A stretch of DNA of 64,000 nucleotides from Rhodosalinus sediminis (lineage in GTDB: Bacteria; Pseudomonadota; Alphaproteobacteria; Rhodobacterales; Rhodobacteraceae), in assembly GCF_003385555.1 (NCBI RefSeq), contig NZ_QOHR01000004.1, positions 124,001 to 188,000 on the forward strand, in the 5' to 3' direction. Below are positions 31,044-39,524 of this stretch, in pieces. The notes beneath the pieces are model-generated. The model did not search any database, was not told the origin of the DNA, and worked only from the letters and a program-made list of their open reading frames with translations. The position numbers were made by a program, and so were the translations under genes. Positions within the stretch are counted from its first letter, which is position 1; the number at the start of each line of letters is the position of its first letter.

Positions 31044-31969
31044 TGGCCGTTCTGCTGATCGCCGAAATCTCCGACGGCGCGCTGGCGATGGACGCCACCG
31101 CCAAGGCCATGACCGCCGCCAAGGCGCTGGGCGAGGTCACGGTGCTCGCCTGCGGCGAGCAGGCCGCCGACGCGGCCGCCGAGGCCGCCAAGCTCGACGG
31201 CGCGGCGAAGGTGCTCTGCGCCGAGGACGCGATCTACGGGCACCGCCTCGCCGAGCCGACGGCGGCGCTGATCGCCGAACTCGCCAGGGACTACGACCAC
31301 ATCGTCGCCCCGGCGACGACCGACGCCAAAAACATCCTGCCGCGGGTCGCCGCGCTGCTGGACGTCATGGTGATCTCGGACGTGAGCGCGGTGATCGACG
31401 CCGACACCTTCGAGCGGCCGATCTACGCCGGCAACGCCATGCAGACGGTGAAATCCTCCGACGCGAAGAAGGTGGTGAGCATCCGCACCTCGACCTTCGA
31501 CGCGGTGGCGCAGGGCGGCGCCGCCCCGGTCGAGACCATCGGCGCGGCGGCCGATCCGGGCCTCTCGGAATGGGTCGAGGACAAGATGGCCGAGAGCGAC
31601 CGGCCCGAGCTGACCTCGGCCGGCGTCGTCGTCTCGGGCGGCCGGGGCATCGGCTCCGAGGAGGACTTCCGGATCGTCGAGACCCTCGCCGACAAGCTCG
31701 GCGCCGCGGTCGGCGCCAGCCGCGCGGCGGTCGATTCGGGCTTCGCGCCGAACGACTGGCAGGTGGGCCAGACGGGCAAGGTCGTCGCCCCCGAGCTCTA
31801 CATCGCCGTCGGCATCTCCGGCGCGATCCAGCACCTCGCGGGCATGAAGGACTCGAAGATCATCGTGGCCATCAACAAGGACGAGGAGGCGCCGATCTTC
31901 CAGGTCGCGGACTACGGCCTCGTCGCGGACCTCTTCGAGGCGGTGCCGGAGCTGACCGAGAAGCTCTGA
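31043..31969 (+). CDS. etfA: Electron transfer flavoprotein alpha subunit
   Basis: A 308-residue EtfA, the FAD-binding subunit. It begins [27 protein letters not shown] and contains [37 protein letters not shown]. The FAD signature [35 protein letters not shown] follows. The ATG at 31043 overlaps the etfB stop codon; an in-frame GTG lies just before it. An intrinsic terminator follows the stop. Confidence 0.97.
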   Translation: MAVLLIAEISDGALAMDATAKAMTAAKALGEVTVLACGEQAADAAAEAAKLDGAAKVLCAEDAIYGHRLAEPTAALIAELARDYDHIVAPATTDAKNILPRVAALLDVMVISDVSAVIDADTFERPIYAGNAMQTVKSSDAKKVVSIRTSTFDAVAQGGAAPVETIGAAADPGLSEWVEDKMAESDRPELTSAGVVVSGGRGIGSEEDFRIVETLADKLGAAVGASRAAVDSGFAPNDWQVGQTGKVVAPELYIAVGISGAIQHLAGMKDSKIIVAINKDEEAPIFQVADYGLVADLFEAVPELTEKL

Positions 31970-31989
31970 GGCCCGCCCCATGGCCCAGC

Positions 31990-32024
31990 GGCCCGCGCCG
32001 GCAGCCCCGGCGCGGGCCGTTTTC
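31990..32024 (+). terminator. Intrinsic terminator of the etfBA operon
   Basis: GGCCCGCGCCGG (31990-32001) pairs perfectly with CCGGCGCGGGCC (32007-32018) around a CAGCC loop, followed by GTTTTC. The T run overlaps the stop codon of the convergent DUF6473 gene, so terminator and coding sequence share bases. Confidence 0.88.
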
Positions 32025-32847
32025 ATGACTGCGGCAGGTATTGCCCCACCACGGGCAGCAGCGCCTCGGCCGCCGCGGCATGCGCCGCCGGGCCGGGCAG
32101 CGCGGCCGCCGCGGGCGCCTCCAGCGGTGGCACGGCCATGCCCTCGGCCCCCCCGGTCGCGGCCGGCGGCGCCTCCACCACCGCGGCGAGGCGCGGGCGC
32201 AGCGCCTCGATCATCGCGCGGTCCACGAAAAGCGGCTCGGGCGCCTCCGCCGCCTCCGCCGTGTCGGGCGGCGCCGCCTGCCCGAGCCAGAGCAGCACCA
32301 CCGGCACGCCGAGGCGGTCGATCAGCTCCGTCATCCGCGCCACCCATGTCGCGCGCAGCGCGGCGCGCAGGCGCGCGAAGCTCTCCGGCGCGCGCTGCGC
32401 GAGCGCCCCGGTCATGTGGCGCGTGAAGTGGAACTCGGTGAAATCCGCCTCCGGAAAGAGGCGCGCCATCAGCGGGCGCGGCCCGAGAAAGCGATCGTTG
32501 CGGCGCGGGTGCACGGCGTAGAAGCGATTCGAGAGGTTCTGCGCCCCCATCGCCTGCACCACGACGACCTGCGCCGCCTGCGCGGCCTCCAGCACCGCGG
32601 GCTCGTTCAGGAAGCTGTCGATCCCGGCGTTCACGCTGCCGAAGTTGAGGCAGGGCAGGCCCGCCACCGCCTCCAGCCGCGCGGGCCACGGCCGGCGGAC
32701 GTATTTTCCGTAGGTCTCCGTGCCGCCCAGACAGGCGACGAAGGCGCCGTCGACCGCCCGCTCCGGCCCGCGGAACAGCATCCGCGACCCCCGGAAACGG
32801 CACGGCGCGTAATCGAGCCCCCCCGGGCCCGGCGCGTCGTAGCTCAT
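32023..32847 (-). CDS. DUF6473 family protein
   Basis: A 274-residue protein resembling the DUF6473 family of Rhodobacteraceae. It starts [27 protein letters not shown] and has [63 protein letters not shown] and [10 protein letters not shown]. The GTET-GK and N-x-GSVNAG segments are arranged like an SGNH-hydrolase core, but a full catalytic triad is not evident. The C-terminus is an Ala/Pro-rich tail. Function unknown. The start at 32847 is chosen from the conserved N-terminus. It is divergent from the 3-hydroxybutyryl-CoA dehydrogenase gene. Confidence 0.75.
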   Translation of the reverse strand: MSYDAPGPGGLDYAPCRFRGSRMLFRGPERAVDGAFVACLGGTETYGKYVRRPWPARLEAVAGLPCLNFGSVNAGIDSFLNEPAVLEAAQAAQVVVVQAMGAQNLSNRFYAVHPRRNDRFLGPRPLMARLFPEADFTEFHFTRHMTGALAQRAPESFARLRAALRATWVARMTELIDRLGVPVVLLWLGQAAPPDTAEAAEAPEPLFVDRAMIEALRPRLAAVVEAPPAATGGAEGMAVPPLEAPAAAALPGPAAHAAAAEALLPVVGQYLPQS

Positions 32848-32891
32848 GGGTCCCACCACTTTCTTTCACCCGGGGGCAGCGTCGCGCGCGC

Positions 32892-32922
32892 GCCTTTCGA
32901 AAGGCTTAAACCGACAATTGTC
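32892..32922. promoter_or_regulatory. Two short palindromes in the divergent hbd/DUF6473 region
   Basis: GCCTTTCGAAAGGC (32892-32905) and GACAATTGTC (32913-32922) are each perfect palindromes, in the most AT-rich part of the intergenic region. They lie 17-50 bp upstream of the candidate hbd promoter and may be operators for a dimeric regulator. Confidence 0.4.
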
Positions 32923-32938
32923 TCGTTTCGCCGCGGCC

Positions 32939-32966
32939 TTGCCGGGCCCCGCCGCGGTCCCTATGG
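32939..32966 (+). promoter_or_regulatory. Putative promoter of the 3-hydroxybutyryl-CoA dehydrogenase gene
   Basis: TTGCCG (32939-32944) and CTATGG (32961-32966) are spaced by 16 bp, with the start codon 28 bp further on and a GGAGGGTGAGG ribosome site between. Confidence 0.5.
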
Positions 32967-32994
32967 TCCCCGCGCAGCGACCGGAGGGTGAGGC

Positions 32995-33870
32995 ATGGAT
33001 ATCGAGCGCGTGGGCATCGTCGGCGCCGGGCAGATGGGCAACGGAATCGCCCATGTCATGGCGCTCGCCGGCTACGAGGTGCGGCTGAACGACCTCGACC
33101 GCGAAACGCTCGACGCCGCGCTCGAGAAGATCGGCCGCAACATGGACCGACAGGTGCGCAAGGGCGCCGTCGCGGAGGCCGACAAGGAGGCCGCGCTCGC
33201 CCGGATCACGCCGACCCTCGAGATCAGCGATCTCGGCGCCTGCGACCTGGTGATCGAGGCGGCGACCGAGCGCGAGGAGATCAAGCAGAAGATCTTCGAC
33301 GCCCTCCTGCCCCACCTGAAGCCCGGGACGATCCTGACCTCGAACACCTCCTCGATCTCGATCACCCGGCTGGCGAGCCGGACGGACCGGCCCGAGAAGT
33401 TCATGGGTTTCCACTTCATGAACCCCGTGCCGGTGATGCAGCTCGTCGAGCTGATCCGCGGCATCGCCACCGACGACGAGACCGTCGCGGCCTGCCGCGC
33501 GGTGGTGGACCGGCTGGGCAAGACGGCCGCGAGCGCCGAGGATTTCCCCGCCTTCATCGTCAACCGCATCCTGATGCCGATGATCAACGAGGCGGTCTAC
33601 ACCCTCTACGAGGGCGTCGGCAGCGTGCAGTCGATCGACCGCTCGATGAAGCTCGGCGCGAACCACCCGATGGGGCCGCTGGAACTCGCCGATTTCATCG
33701 GGCTCGACACCTGCCTCGCCATCATGAACGTGCTGCACGACGGGCTCGCGGACACGAAGTATCGCCCCTGTCCGCTGCTGACGAAATACGTCGAGGCGGG
33801 CTGGCTCGGCCGCAAGACCGGGCGCGGCTTCTACGACTACCGCGGCGAGACCCCGGTGCCCACGCGCTGA
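32995..33870 (+). CDS. hbdA: 3-hydroxybutyryl-CoA dehydrogenase
   Basis: A 291-residue stand-alone 3-hydroxyacyl-CoA dehydrogenase that interconverts 3-hydroxybutyryl-CoA and acetoacetyl-CoA with NAD(P). It has the Rossmann motif VGIVGAGQMGNGIAHVMALAGY, the segments SNTSSISITRLA and GFHFMNPVPVMQLVELI (catalytic His in GFHFMNP), and the family ending NHPMGPLELADFIGLDTCLAIM, GWLGRKTGRGFYDY. It can serve the acetyl-CoA assimilation, PHB or beta-oxidation routes. A strong ribosome site precedes the ATG. Confidence 0.94.
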   Translation: MDIERVGIVGAGQMGNGIAHVMALAGYEVRLNDLDRETLDAALEKIGRNMDRQVRKGAVAEADKEAALARITPTLEISDLGACDLVIEAATEREEIKQKIFDALLPHLKPGTILTSNTSSISITRLASRTDRPEKFMGFHFMNPVPVMQLVELIRGIATDDETVAACRAVVDRLGKTAASAEDFPAFIVNRILMPMINEAVYTLYEGVGSVQSIDRSMKLGANHPMGPLELADFIGLDTCLAIMNVLHDGLADTKYRPCPLLTKYVEAGWLGRKTGRGFYDYRGETPVPTR

Positions 33871-33945
33871 GCGGCGCGCTCTTCGCCCCTGACGGGGCGC
33901 ATCGCGCGGATCCGGCGAGGACGCCCGTCAGGGCGGAGGAGCCGC

Positions 33946-34857
33946 TCAGCCCGCGCCCAGCGCCAGCGTCCGCTCCCGCAGCCAGGCGGCGAAGCCGCGG
34001 GGGTTCGGCGCCCAGCTCTCGATCTCGGCGCGCTCGATCGGCGCGCCCACCACCGGCGCCTGCGGCTTGTTCAGCGCATGCGCCACCTCGTGCAGCAGCA
34101 GCCCCTGCCGCAGCGTCGGCGAGATGCGGTTGGCGATCTGGTACCAGCGCGAGTTCGCGCCGGGGAAATGGATCGGCACCACCCGCGCGCCGGAGCGCTG
34201 GATCATCTTGGCGGTGAAGGGGTTCCACTCCGCCTCGATCGCCGGGCCGAACATGCTGCGGGCGGCGGCGACCACGCCGGAGGGGAAGAGCACGATCGCG
34301 CCGCCGCCCTTCAGATGCGTCATCGCGCGCCGGCGCATGTCGAGGTTACGCTCCAGCGCGTCCGCCTCGTGCGCGAAGGGCACGGGGATCATGAACTGCT
34401 CGATCTCGGCGACGCCGGTCAGGAGCGAGCGCGTCAGGATCTTGTAGTCGGTGCGCCGCCGGCCGACGAGCTCGGCGAGCACCATCCCGTCCACCAGCCC
34501 GTGCGGATGGTTGGCGACCACGACGAGCGGCCCCTCGGCGGGGATGCGCGCGATCTGTTCGGCGGGCGTGACGAGGTCGATGCCCATGACGTCGAGCGCC
34601 TGACGCCAGAAGGGCTGGCCCACCGGCACGCCCATCGCCTCGAACCGGCGGATCAGCCGCAGGAGCTTCAGCTTGCCGGTGGCGAGCTCCATCGCCTGGA
34701 TGGTCCTGACCTTCAGCGGATTGGTGAAGGTGTTGGCGTAGCTCAGCCGCCGCCGGTCGTAGGGGCGCGCCTCGAGCGGGGTGCCGTCGCCCTGCCCCGC
34801 GAGCGCGGGCGCGGCGCCCTGCATCATCGCGGTCCGGTGCTGGGAGCTTTCGACCAA
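33946..34857 (-). CDS. Lysophospholipid acyltransferase-family protein
   Basis: A 303-residue acyltransferase with a PlsC-like fold. The active motif is VVANHPHGLVDGMVLAELV, a variant of NHxxxxD. Later motifs are GGAIVLFPSGVVAAARSMFGPAIEAEWNPFTAKMIQRSGARVVPIHFPG. This is the subfamily close to hemolysin-type acyltransferases. The substrate is probably an acyl-ACP or acyl-CoA plus a lysolipid; not certain. The start is taken as TTG at 34857, with GGAGG six bases before it, rather than the ATG pair at 34824-34827, which lack a ribosome site. It follows the HPr gene on the same strand, overlapping nothing. Confidence 0.8.
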   Translation of the reverse strand: MVESSQHRTAMMQGAAPALAGQGDGTPLEARPYDRRRLSYANTFTNPLKVRTIQAMELATGKLKLLRLIRRFEAMGVPVGQPFWRQALDVMGIDLVTPAEQIARIPAEGPLVVVANHPHGLVDGMVLAELVGRRRTDYKILTRSLLTGVAEIEQFMIPVPFAHEADALERNLDMRRRAMTHLKGGGAIVLFPSGVVAAARSMFGPAIEAEWNPFTAKMIQRSGARVVPIHFPGANSRWYQIANRISPTLRQGLLLHEVAHALNKPQAPVVGAPIERAEIESWAPNPRGFAAWLRERTLALGAG

Positions 34858-34882
34858 GGGGGGCCTCCGGTGCCGTTCGGGC

Positions 34883-35164
34883 TCACGTCTCCTCGCCGAA
34901 GCGGTTCTCCACAAGCGCCTCCACCGCGTCGGCGAGCGCCGCCGCGTCCGGTCCGGACGCTTGCAGTTCAATAGTGCTTCCCTTGGAAGCTGCCAACATC
35001 AAAAGCCCCATGATCGAGTCGCCCGACGCGGTGAGGCCGTCGCGGCTGATCTCGGCGGTGGCGTCGAAGCCCTCGACCACCTCCACGAGCTTGGCGGAGG
35101 CGCGCGCGTGCAGCCCCTTCTCGTTGGTGATCTTCAGGTGTCGCTGAATGGTGTCGGCCGGCAT
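34883..35164 (-). CDS. ptsH: HPr-family phosphocarrier protein (nitrogen-type PTS)
   Basis: A 93-residue HPr homologue. The phosphorylatable His19 is in EKGLHARASAKL and the regulatory Ser50 is in ASGDSIMGLLML, the site that HprK would phosphorylate. It acts in the cytosol in a regulatory phosphorelay rather than sugar import, since no PTS permease is present. The cluster EIIA, RapZ, HprK and ChvGI precedes it on the same strand. Enzyme I is not in the window. Confidence 0.93.
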   Translation of the reverse strand: MPADTIQRHLKITNEKGLHARASAKLVEVVEGFDATAEISRDGLTASGDSIMGLLMLAASKGSTIELQASGPDAAALADAVEALVENRFGEET

Positions 35165-35173
35165 CGAGATCCG

Positions 35174-35566
35174 TCAATCCGTGGAAACGCTCTGGCTGTC
35201 AATATACTTGCGCCCGGCCTCGAGCGCGCTGCGCACTGCCTCGGCCACCGGCTTGTCCCGGCTCTTCGCCAGCTTGATCAGGAGCGGCAGGTTCGCGCCG
35301 TAGAGAATGCGCCGGTTCGCCGCCGCGCAGGCGCGCAGGCTGAGGTTCGACGGCGAGCCGCCGAACATGTCGGTGACCACCACGACGCCGTCGCCCTGAT
35401 CCACCGCGTCGGCGGCGGCGCTGATCTCGGCCTGCTTGGCGGCGCGGTCGTGCTCGGGCTCGATGGCGACGGCGCGGATCGCGCGCTGGGGGCCCATGAC
35501 GTGCTCGATCGCGGCGAGGTACTCGTGCGCGAGCCCGCCGTGCGCGACGATGACGATCCCGATCAA
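35174..35566 (-). CDS. PTS EIIA component, mannose family
   Basis: A 130-residue EIIA-Man type protein with the phosphorylated His9 in IGIVIVAHGGLAHEYL and the family segment VVVVTDMFGGSPSNLSLRACAA. It receives phosphate from HPr and is a soluble regulatory unit here. The start is TTG at 35566, overlapping the rapZ stop (TTGA). It ends 10 bp before the HPr gene start. This is the common alphaproteobacterial regulatory PTS module. Confidence 0.92.
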   Translation of the reverse strand: MIGIVIVAHGGLAHEYLAAIEHVMGPQRAIRAVAIEPEHDRAAKQAEISAAADAVDQGDGVVVVTDMFGGSPSNLSLRACAAANRRILYGANLPLLIKLAKSRDKPVAEAVRSALEAGRKYIDSQSVSTD

Positions 35567-36480
35567 GCCGGGCTCCCCGGGCGGGCGTCGCCCCCGCCGG
35601 CCGGGTCGCCGCCCCGGTCGAGTTCCCGGTGGCGCAGCGCGACCTGCCAGCCGTCCGCGGCCAGCGCGGGCGCGAGGCGCTCGGCCACCGCGACGGAGCG
35701 GTGCTTGCCGCCGGTGCAGCCGAAGCCGAGGCCGAAGTGGCTCTTGCCCTCCGCCGCGTAGGCCGGGAGCACGAAGCGGACGAGGTCGAGCACCCGATCG
35801 AAGAAGGGCGCGAAGCGCGCGTCGGCGGCGACATGCGCCTGAACGGCCGGGTCGCGCCCGTCGCGGTCGCGCAGCTCGGCGCGCCAGTACGGATTGTCGA
35901 GAAAACGCACGTCGAGCACCATGTCGAGGCCGCGCGGCAGCCCGCGTTTGTAGCTGAAGGACTGGATCGACAAGACGAGCCCCACCCCGTTCGCCGGCGC
36001 GACGAGGCGCGCGATCTCGGTGCGCAGGTCGTGCGGCGTCAGCTCCGAGGTGTCGATCAGGATGCCGGCGCGGGCGCGGACGGGGCGCATCAGGTCGATC
36101 TCGCGGGCGATGCCGGTCTCGGGCGATTCGGCCGGCGCGAGCGGATGGCGGCGCCGCGTCTCGGAAAAGCGGCGTTGCAGCACCTCGGCTCGGCAGTCGA
36201 GATAGACGAGCTCGACCGTCACTTCAGGCAGCGCGTTCAGCGCGTCCATCAGGTCGAGCAACACGTCCGGCGCGAAATCCCGGTTGCGCACGTCGAGGCC
36301 CAGCGCCAGCGGCCGCTCCAGTGGCCCGGCCGACAGCAGCCGCGGCACCAGGCCGAGGGGGATGTTGTCGATCGCCTCGAAGCCGCGATCCTCCAGCGCG
36401 GCGATCGCGGTGGCCCGTCCGGCGCCCGAAGGGCCGGTGACCAACACCGCGCGCTGCTGCGTGTCGCACTCCGATGTCAT
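35563..36480 (-). CDS. rapZ: RNase adapter/nucleotide-binding protein RapZ
   Basis: A 305-residue RapZ (YvcJ-like) P-loop protein. The Walker A reads VTGPSGAGRATA, with Arg in place of the usual Lys and Ala in place of the usual Ser/Thr. The conserved GFEAIDNIPLGLVPRLL, FLDNPYWRAELRDRDGRD and GFGCTGGKHRSVAVAERLA are present. In enterobacteria RapZ targets a small RNA to RNase E; in alphaproteobacteria the role is less defined. The ATG at 36480 is supported by GAGGG upstream. It follows the HprK gene directly and its stop overlaps the EIIA start. Confidence 0.92.
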   Translation of the reverse strand: MTSECDTQQRAVLVTGPSGAGRATAIAALEDRGFEAIDNIPLGLVPRLLSAGPLERPLALGLDVRNRDFAPDVLLDLMDALNALPEVTVELVYLDCRAEVLQRRFSETRRRHPLAPAESPETGIAREIDLMRPVRARAGILIDTSELTPHDLRTEIARLVAPANGVGLVLSIQSFSYKRGLPRGLDMVLDVRFLDNPYWRAELRDRDGRDPAVQAHVAADARFAPFFDRVLDLVRFVLPAYAAEGKSHFGLGFGCTGGKHRSVAVAERLAPALAADGWQVALRHRELDRGGDPAGGGDARPGSPA

Positions 36481-36490
36481 CCGTCCGCCC

Positions 36491-36925
36491 TCAGGCAAAC
36501 CGCCCTCGTGACAAGTAAAGCAGGATCGCGGCGGGGAAAGCCCGCGTCGCCGGATCGTGACAGAGCGGGACGGCGACGTCGAGAAAGCTTTCGCTGCGCC
36601 GCGGCGGCAGGCGCGCCTCTTCCTGCTTTTCGAGAGTCACGGCGAGCGCGACCGGCACGGCCCCGTGGGTCGCCGGCGCATGCAGGAGCCCGACGCCGCG
36701 CGCCTCGATCACTCCGGCGTGGCGCGTCGGCGGCAGGGCGAGCAACCGCGCGCCGGCGCGGCGCAGGCGCACCCGGTCGTCCGCGATCAGCCGCGCGCCG
36801 CGCGCGAGGCATTCGAGCGCGAGCGACGACTTGCCGGTGCCCGACGGCCCGAGGATCAGCGCCGCGCGCCCCGCGTGCGCGATGGCGGTCGCGTGCAGCT
36901 CGGTCGTGTCCGGTGTCGGGGGCAT
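36491..36925 (-). CDS. hprK: HPr kinase/phosphorylase, short alphaproteobacterial form
   Basis: A 144-residue protein corresponding to only the C-terminal kinase domain of HprK. It has the Walker A ALILGPSGTGKSSLALECLARGARLIADDRV and the segment GVIEARGVGLLHAP, a conserved HprK motif. Classic Gram-positive HprK is about 310 residues with an N-terminal domain that is absent here, as in other alphaproteobacteria. It would phosphorylate HPr at Ser50. It lies between ChvG and RapZ, separated from chvG by 17 bp. Confidence 0.88.
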   Translation of the reverse strand: MPPTPDTTELHATAIAHAGRAALILGPSGTGKSSLALECLARGARLIADDRVRLRRAGARLLALPPTRHAGVIEARGVGLLHAPATHGAVPVALAVTLEKQEEARLPPRRSESFLDVAVPLCHDPATRAFPAAILLYLSRGRFA

Positions 36926-36942
36926 CGCGCCGGCGCATCCGC

Positions 36943-38646
36943 TCAGAGCGGCAGGCCCACGACGAAGCGCGCGCCGAGCGGCTCCGAGGTCGGGTCGGCC
37001 TCGGTCGGGCGGATGTTCTCGGCCCAGATGACGCCGCCGTGGGCGTGCACGATCTGCTCTGATATGGCGAGACCGAGGCCGGAGTTGTTGCCGAACTCGT
37101 CGGCCGGACGCTCGGAGTAGAACCGCTTGAAGATCTTCTTCTCGGCGCCCTCGGGGATGCCCGGTCCCGTGTCCTCCACCACGACGAGCACGCGGTTCTC
37201 GCGCTTGCGCGCCCAGAGGCGGATGGCGTCGCCGTCCTCGCAGAAGCTGATGGCGTTGGTGACGAGGTTGACCACCACCTGCGCGAGGCGCGGCTCCAGG
37301 CCGTGCACCACGACCGGCTCGCGCGGCAGGTCGGTGATGAACTCGACGCCCTTCTCGCGGGCCTGCTGCGCGAGGTGCTCGGCGAGCGCGTCGAGCATCT
37401 TGCGCAGGTCGAAGCTTTCCTCGTCCTCCTTGACGAGCTCGCTGTCGAGGCGCGAGGCGTTCGAGATGTCGCTGACCAGCCGGTCGAGACGGCGCACGTC
37501 GTGGTCGATCACGTCGAGCAGGCGCGCGCGGTGCTCGGCGCGGTCGGCCACGCGCAGCGTGCCGACGGCGGAGCGGAGCGAGGCGAGCGGGTTCTTGATC
37601 TCGTGCGCGACGTCGGCGGCGAACTGCTCGTTCGCCTCGATCCGGTCGTAGAGCGCCGAAACCATGCCCCGGAGCGCGCCGGAGAGCTGCCCGATCTCGT
37701 CGGGGCGCGCGGTCAGGTCGGGGATGCGGATGCGGCCGGGCCGACCGAAGCGGCCCCGGTGGCGGTCGCGCCCGATCTCGGCGGCGGTGGCGAGTTGCGC
37801 GATCGGGTTGGAGATCGTCGAGGCGAGCACGAGGCTCAGCCCGACCGAGACGAGGATCGCGATCACGAACATCTGCAGCACGCGCTCGCGCTCGGCGCGC
37901 ACCATCTGATCGATCTCTCCGGCGGCGGAGGTGACGGCGACGACGCCGAGGGTGCGCCCGTCGCGCGTGATCGGCGTGGTGGCCGAGATGACCGTGCCGC
38001 CCGCGGCGTCGACGCCGGTCTCGACGGTCGGCGTGCCCGCCAGCGCGCGGCCGATCTGCGGCACGATCCGATCCTCGAGCGGGCGGGGGGTAGTGCCGGC
38101 GAGCGCCTCGACCCCGCTTTCGACGGCGCCCCACGCGCGGGCGAGCGCGTCGGTGATCACGGTGCGCGGCGGCGTCTCGCGCAGCTGCGCGAGCTCCGCC
38201 GGCGCCTTCTCTCCGGTCTGGCGCGCGACGACGCGGCGCTCCGTGTCGAAGACGAGCACCTCGATGCCGCGGCGCAGGTCGAGGCCGTCGAGCGTGCGCT
38301 GCGACGGCCCCGGTGTCATGTCCGGCGCGGCGCGCGCCTCGAAGACGTCGGCGATGAGCTCCGCCTCGCCGGCGAGGCCGGTGGCGCGCTGCAGGGCGAG
38401 GCTGTCGCGGGAGCCGTCGAGGTAGAAGATCCCCGCGACGAGGATGTTGAGCGCGATCAGGTTGAAGATGATGATCTTGCGGGTCAGCGGCGAGCGCCGC
38501 CAGGCGAACAGGCCGCGGCGCGCGCGCGCCGCTTCGCCCTCCGCCTCGGCGTCGGGCTCCGGCGACACCCAGTCGTCGCCCAGCACGAGATCCGGCTCGC
38601 GCCGCGGGGGCGGGCGGGGCGTCGCGCTGTCCTCCGCCATGGCCAT
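36943..38646 (-). CDS. chvG: Sensor histidine kinase ChvG
   Basis: A 567-residue inner-membrane sensor kinase. It has an N-terminal membrane helix (about 58-76), a periplasmic domain, a second helix (about 258-278), a HAMP linker, the phosphorylated His348 in ADVAHEIKNPLASLRSAVGTLR, and the ATPase boxes NAISFCEDGD, VVEDTGPGIPEGAEKKIFKRF and GLGLAISEQIVHAHGG. It pairs with ChvI, whose gene ends two bases upstream. The pair responds to envelope stress or acid in rhizobia and agrobacteria. Confidence 0.93.
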   Translation of the reverse strand: MAMAEDSATPRPPPRREPDLVLGDDWVSPEPDAEAEGEAARARRGLFAWRRSPLTRKIIIFNLIALNILVAGIFYLDGSRDSLALQRATGLAGEAELIADVFEARAAPDMTPGPSQRTLDGLDLRRGIEVLVFDTERRVVARQTGEKAPAELAQLRETPPRTVITDALARAWGAVESGVEALAGTTPRPLEDRIVPQIGRALAGTPTVETGVDAAGGTVISATTPITRDGRTLGVVAVTSAAGEIDQMVRAERERVLQMFVIAILVSVGLSLVLASTISNPIAQLATAAEIGRDRHRGRFGRPGRIRIPDLTARPDEIGQLSGALRGMVSALYDRIEANEQFAADVAHEIKNPLASLRSAVGTLRVADRAEHRARLLDVIDHDVRRLDRLVSDISNASRLDSELVKEDEESFDLRKMLDALAEHLAQQAREKGVEFITDLPREPVVVHGLEPRLAQVVVNLVTNAISFCEDGDAIRLWARKRENRVLVVVEDTGPGIPEGAEKKIFKRFYSERPADEFGNNSGLGLAISEQIVHAHGGVIWAENIRPTEADPTSEPLGARFVVGLPL

Positions 38647-38648
38647 GG

Positions 38649-39350
38649 CTATTCTTCGTTGTAGCGGTAACCGATGCCGTAGAGCGTCTCGATCGCCGAG
38701 AACTCGGGGTCGACGCTGCGCATCTTCTTGCGGAGCCGCTTGATGTGGCTGTCGATGGTCCGGTCGTCCACGTAGACCTGATCGTCGTAGGCGACGTCCA
38801 TCAGCTGATCGCGGCTCTTGACGAAGCCCGGGCGCTGCGCGAGCGCCTGCAGCAGCAGGAACTCGGTCACGGTGAGGGTGACGTCCTGCTCCTTCCAGGT
38901 GACGGCGTGGCGCAGCGGGTCCATCGTCAGGTGCCCGCGCACCATGATCTTCGACTCCTCGGGCGTGCCGGCGGCGTCGCCGGCCTCGGCCTCCTGCCGG
39001 CGCAGGAGCGCGCGGATGCGTTCGACGAGGAGGCGCTGCGAGAACGGCTTCTTGACGTAGTCGTCGGCCCCCATCCGCAGGCCGAGCACCTCGTCGATCT
39101 CGTCGTCCTTGGAGGTCAGGAAGATCACGGGCATCGACGTCTTTTGACGCAGGCGCTGCAGGAGATCCATGCCGTCGAGCCGCGGCATCTTGATGTCGAG
39201 CACGGCCATGTCGGGCAGTTTCCGGTTGAACGCGTCGAGCGCGGACTGCCCGTCGTTGTAGGTGTCGACCTCGAAGCCCTCGGCCTCGAGCGTCATGGAG
39301 ACGGACGTCAGAATGTTCCTGTCATCGTCCACCAGGGCGATACGGGACAT
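38649..39350 (-). CDS. chvI: Response regulator ChvI
   Basis: A 233-residue OmpR-family regulator. The receiver has the acidic pocket VDDDRN (residues 7-12), phosphorylated Asp52 in [14 protein letters not shown], and the switch lysine in [10 protein letters not shown]. The C-terminal winged helix has [20 protein letters not shown]. The start [12 protein letters not shown] at 39350 follows AAGGA. An upstream extension of the frame is not conserved. It is divergent from pckA across a 380-bp region containing three operator-like repeats. Confidence 0.94.
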   Translation of the reverse strand: MSRIALVDDDRNILTSVSMTLEAEGFEVDTYNDGQSALDAFNRKLPDMAVLDIKMPRLDGMDLLQRLRQKTSMPVIFLTSKDDEIDEVLGLRMGADDYVKKPFSQRLLVERIRALLRRQEAEAGDAAGTPEESKIMVRGHLTMDPLRHAVTWKEQDVTLTVTEFLLLQALAQRPGFVKSRDQLMDVAYDDQVYVDDRTIDSHIKRLRKKMRSVDPEFSAIETLYGIGYRYNEE

Positions 39351-39524
39351 GGGAGTGGTCCTTGTGCTGCTCTCGTGCCTGCCGTCTTTTGACACTTCAT
39401 CTCCATTTCGGCCCTTGCAATCAATCCCAAACCGCGACTCGGCCGGTGTATGCGGCCCGATTCCGGCCACAATTCCTGAAAGAATGGCTAATTTGCCTCA
39501 CCCCGCGTCAGGTTTTCCCGCGTT
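39351..39524. other. chvI upstream half of the chvI/pckA intergenic region
   Basis: This half of the 380-bp gap is relatively AT-rich for the window (for example TTTTGACACTTCATCTCCATTTCGG) and must hold the leftward chvI promoter. Candidate leftward -35/-10 pairs are weak and ambiguous, so I do not place one. No gene is seen. Confidence 0.5.
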
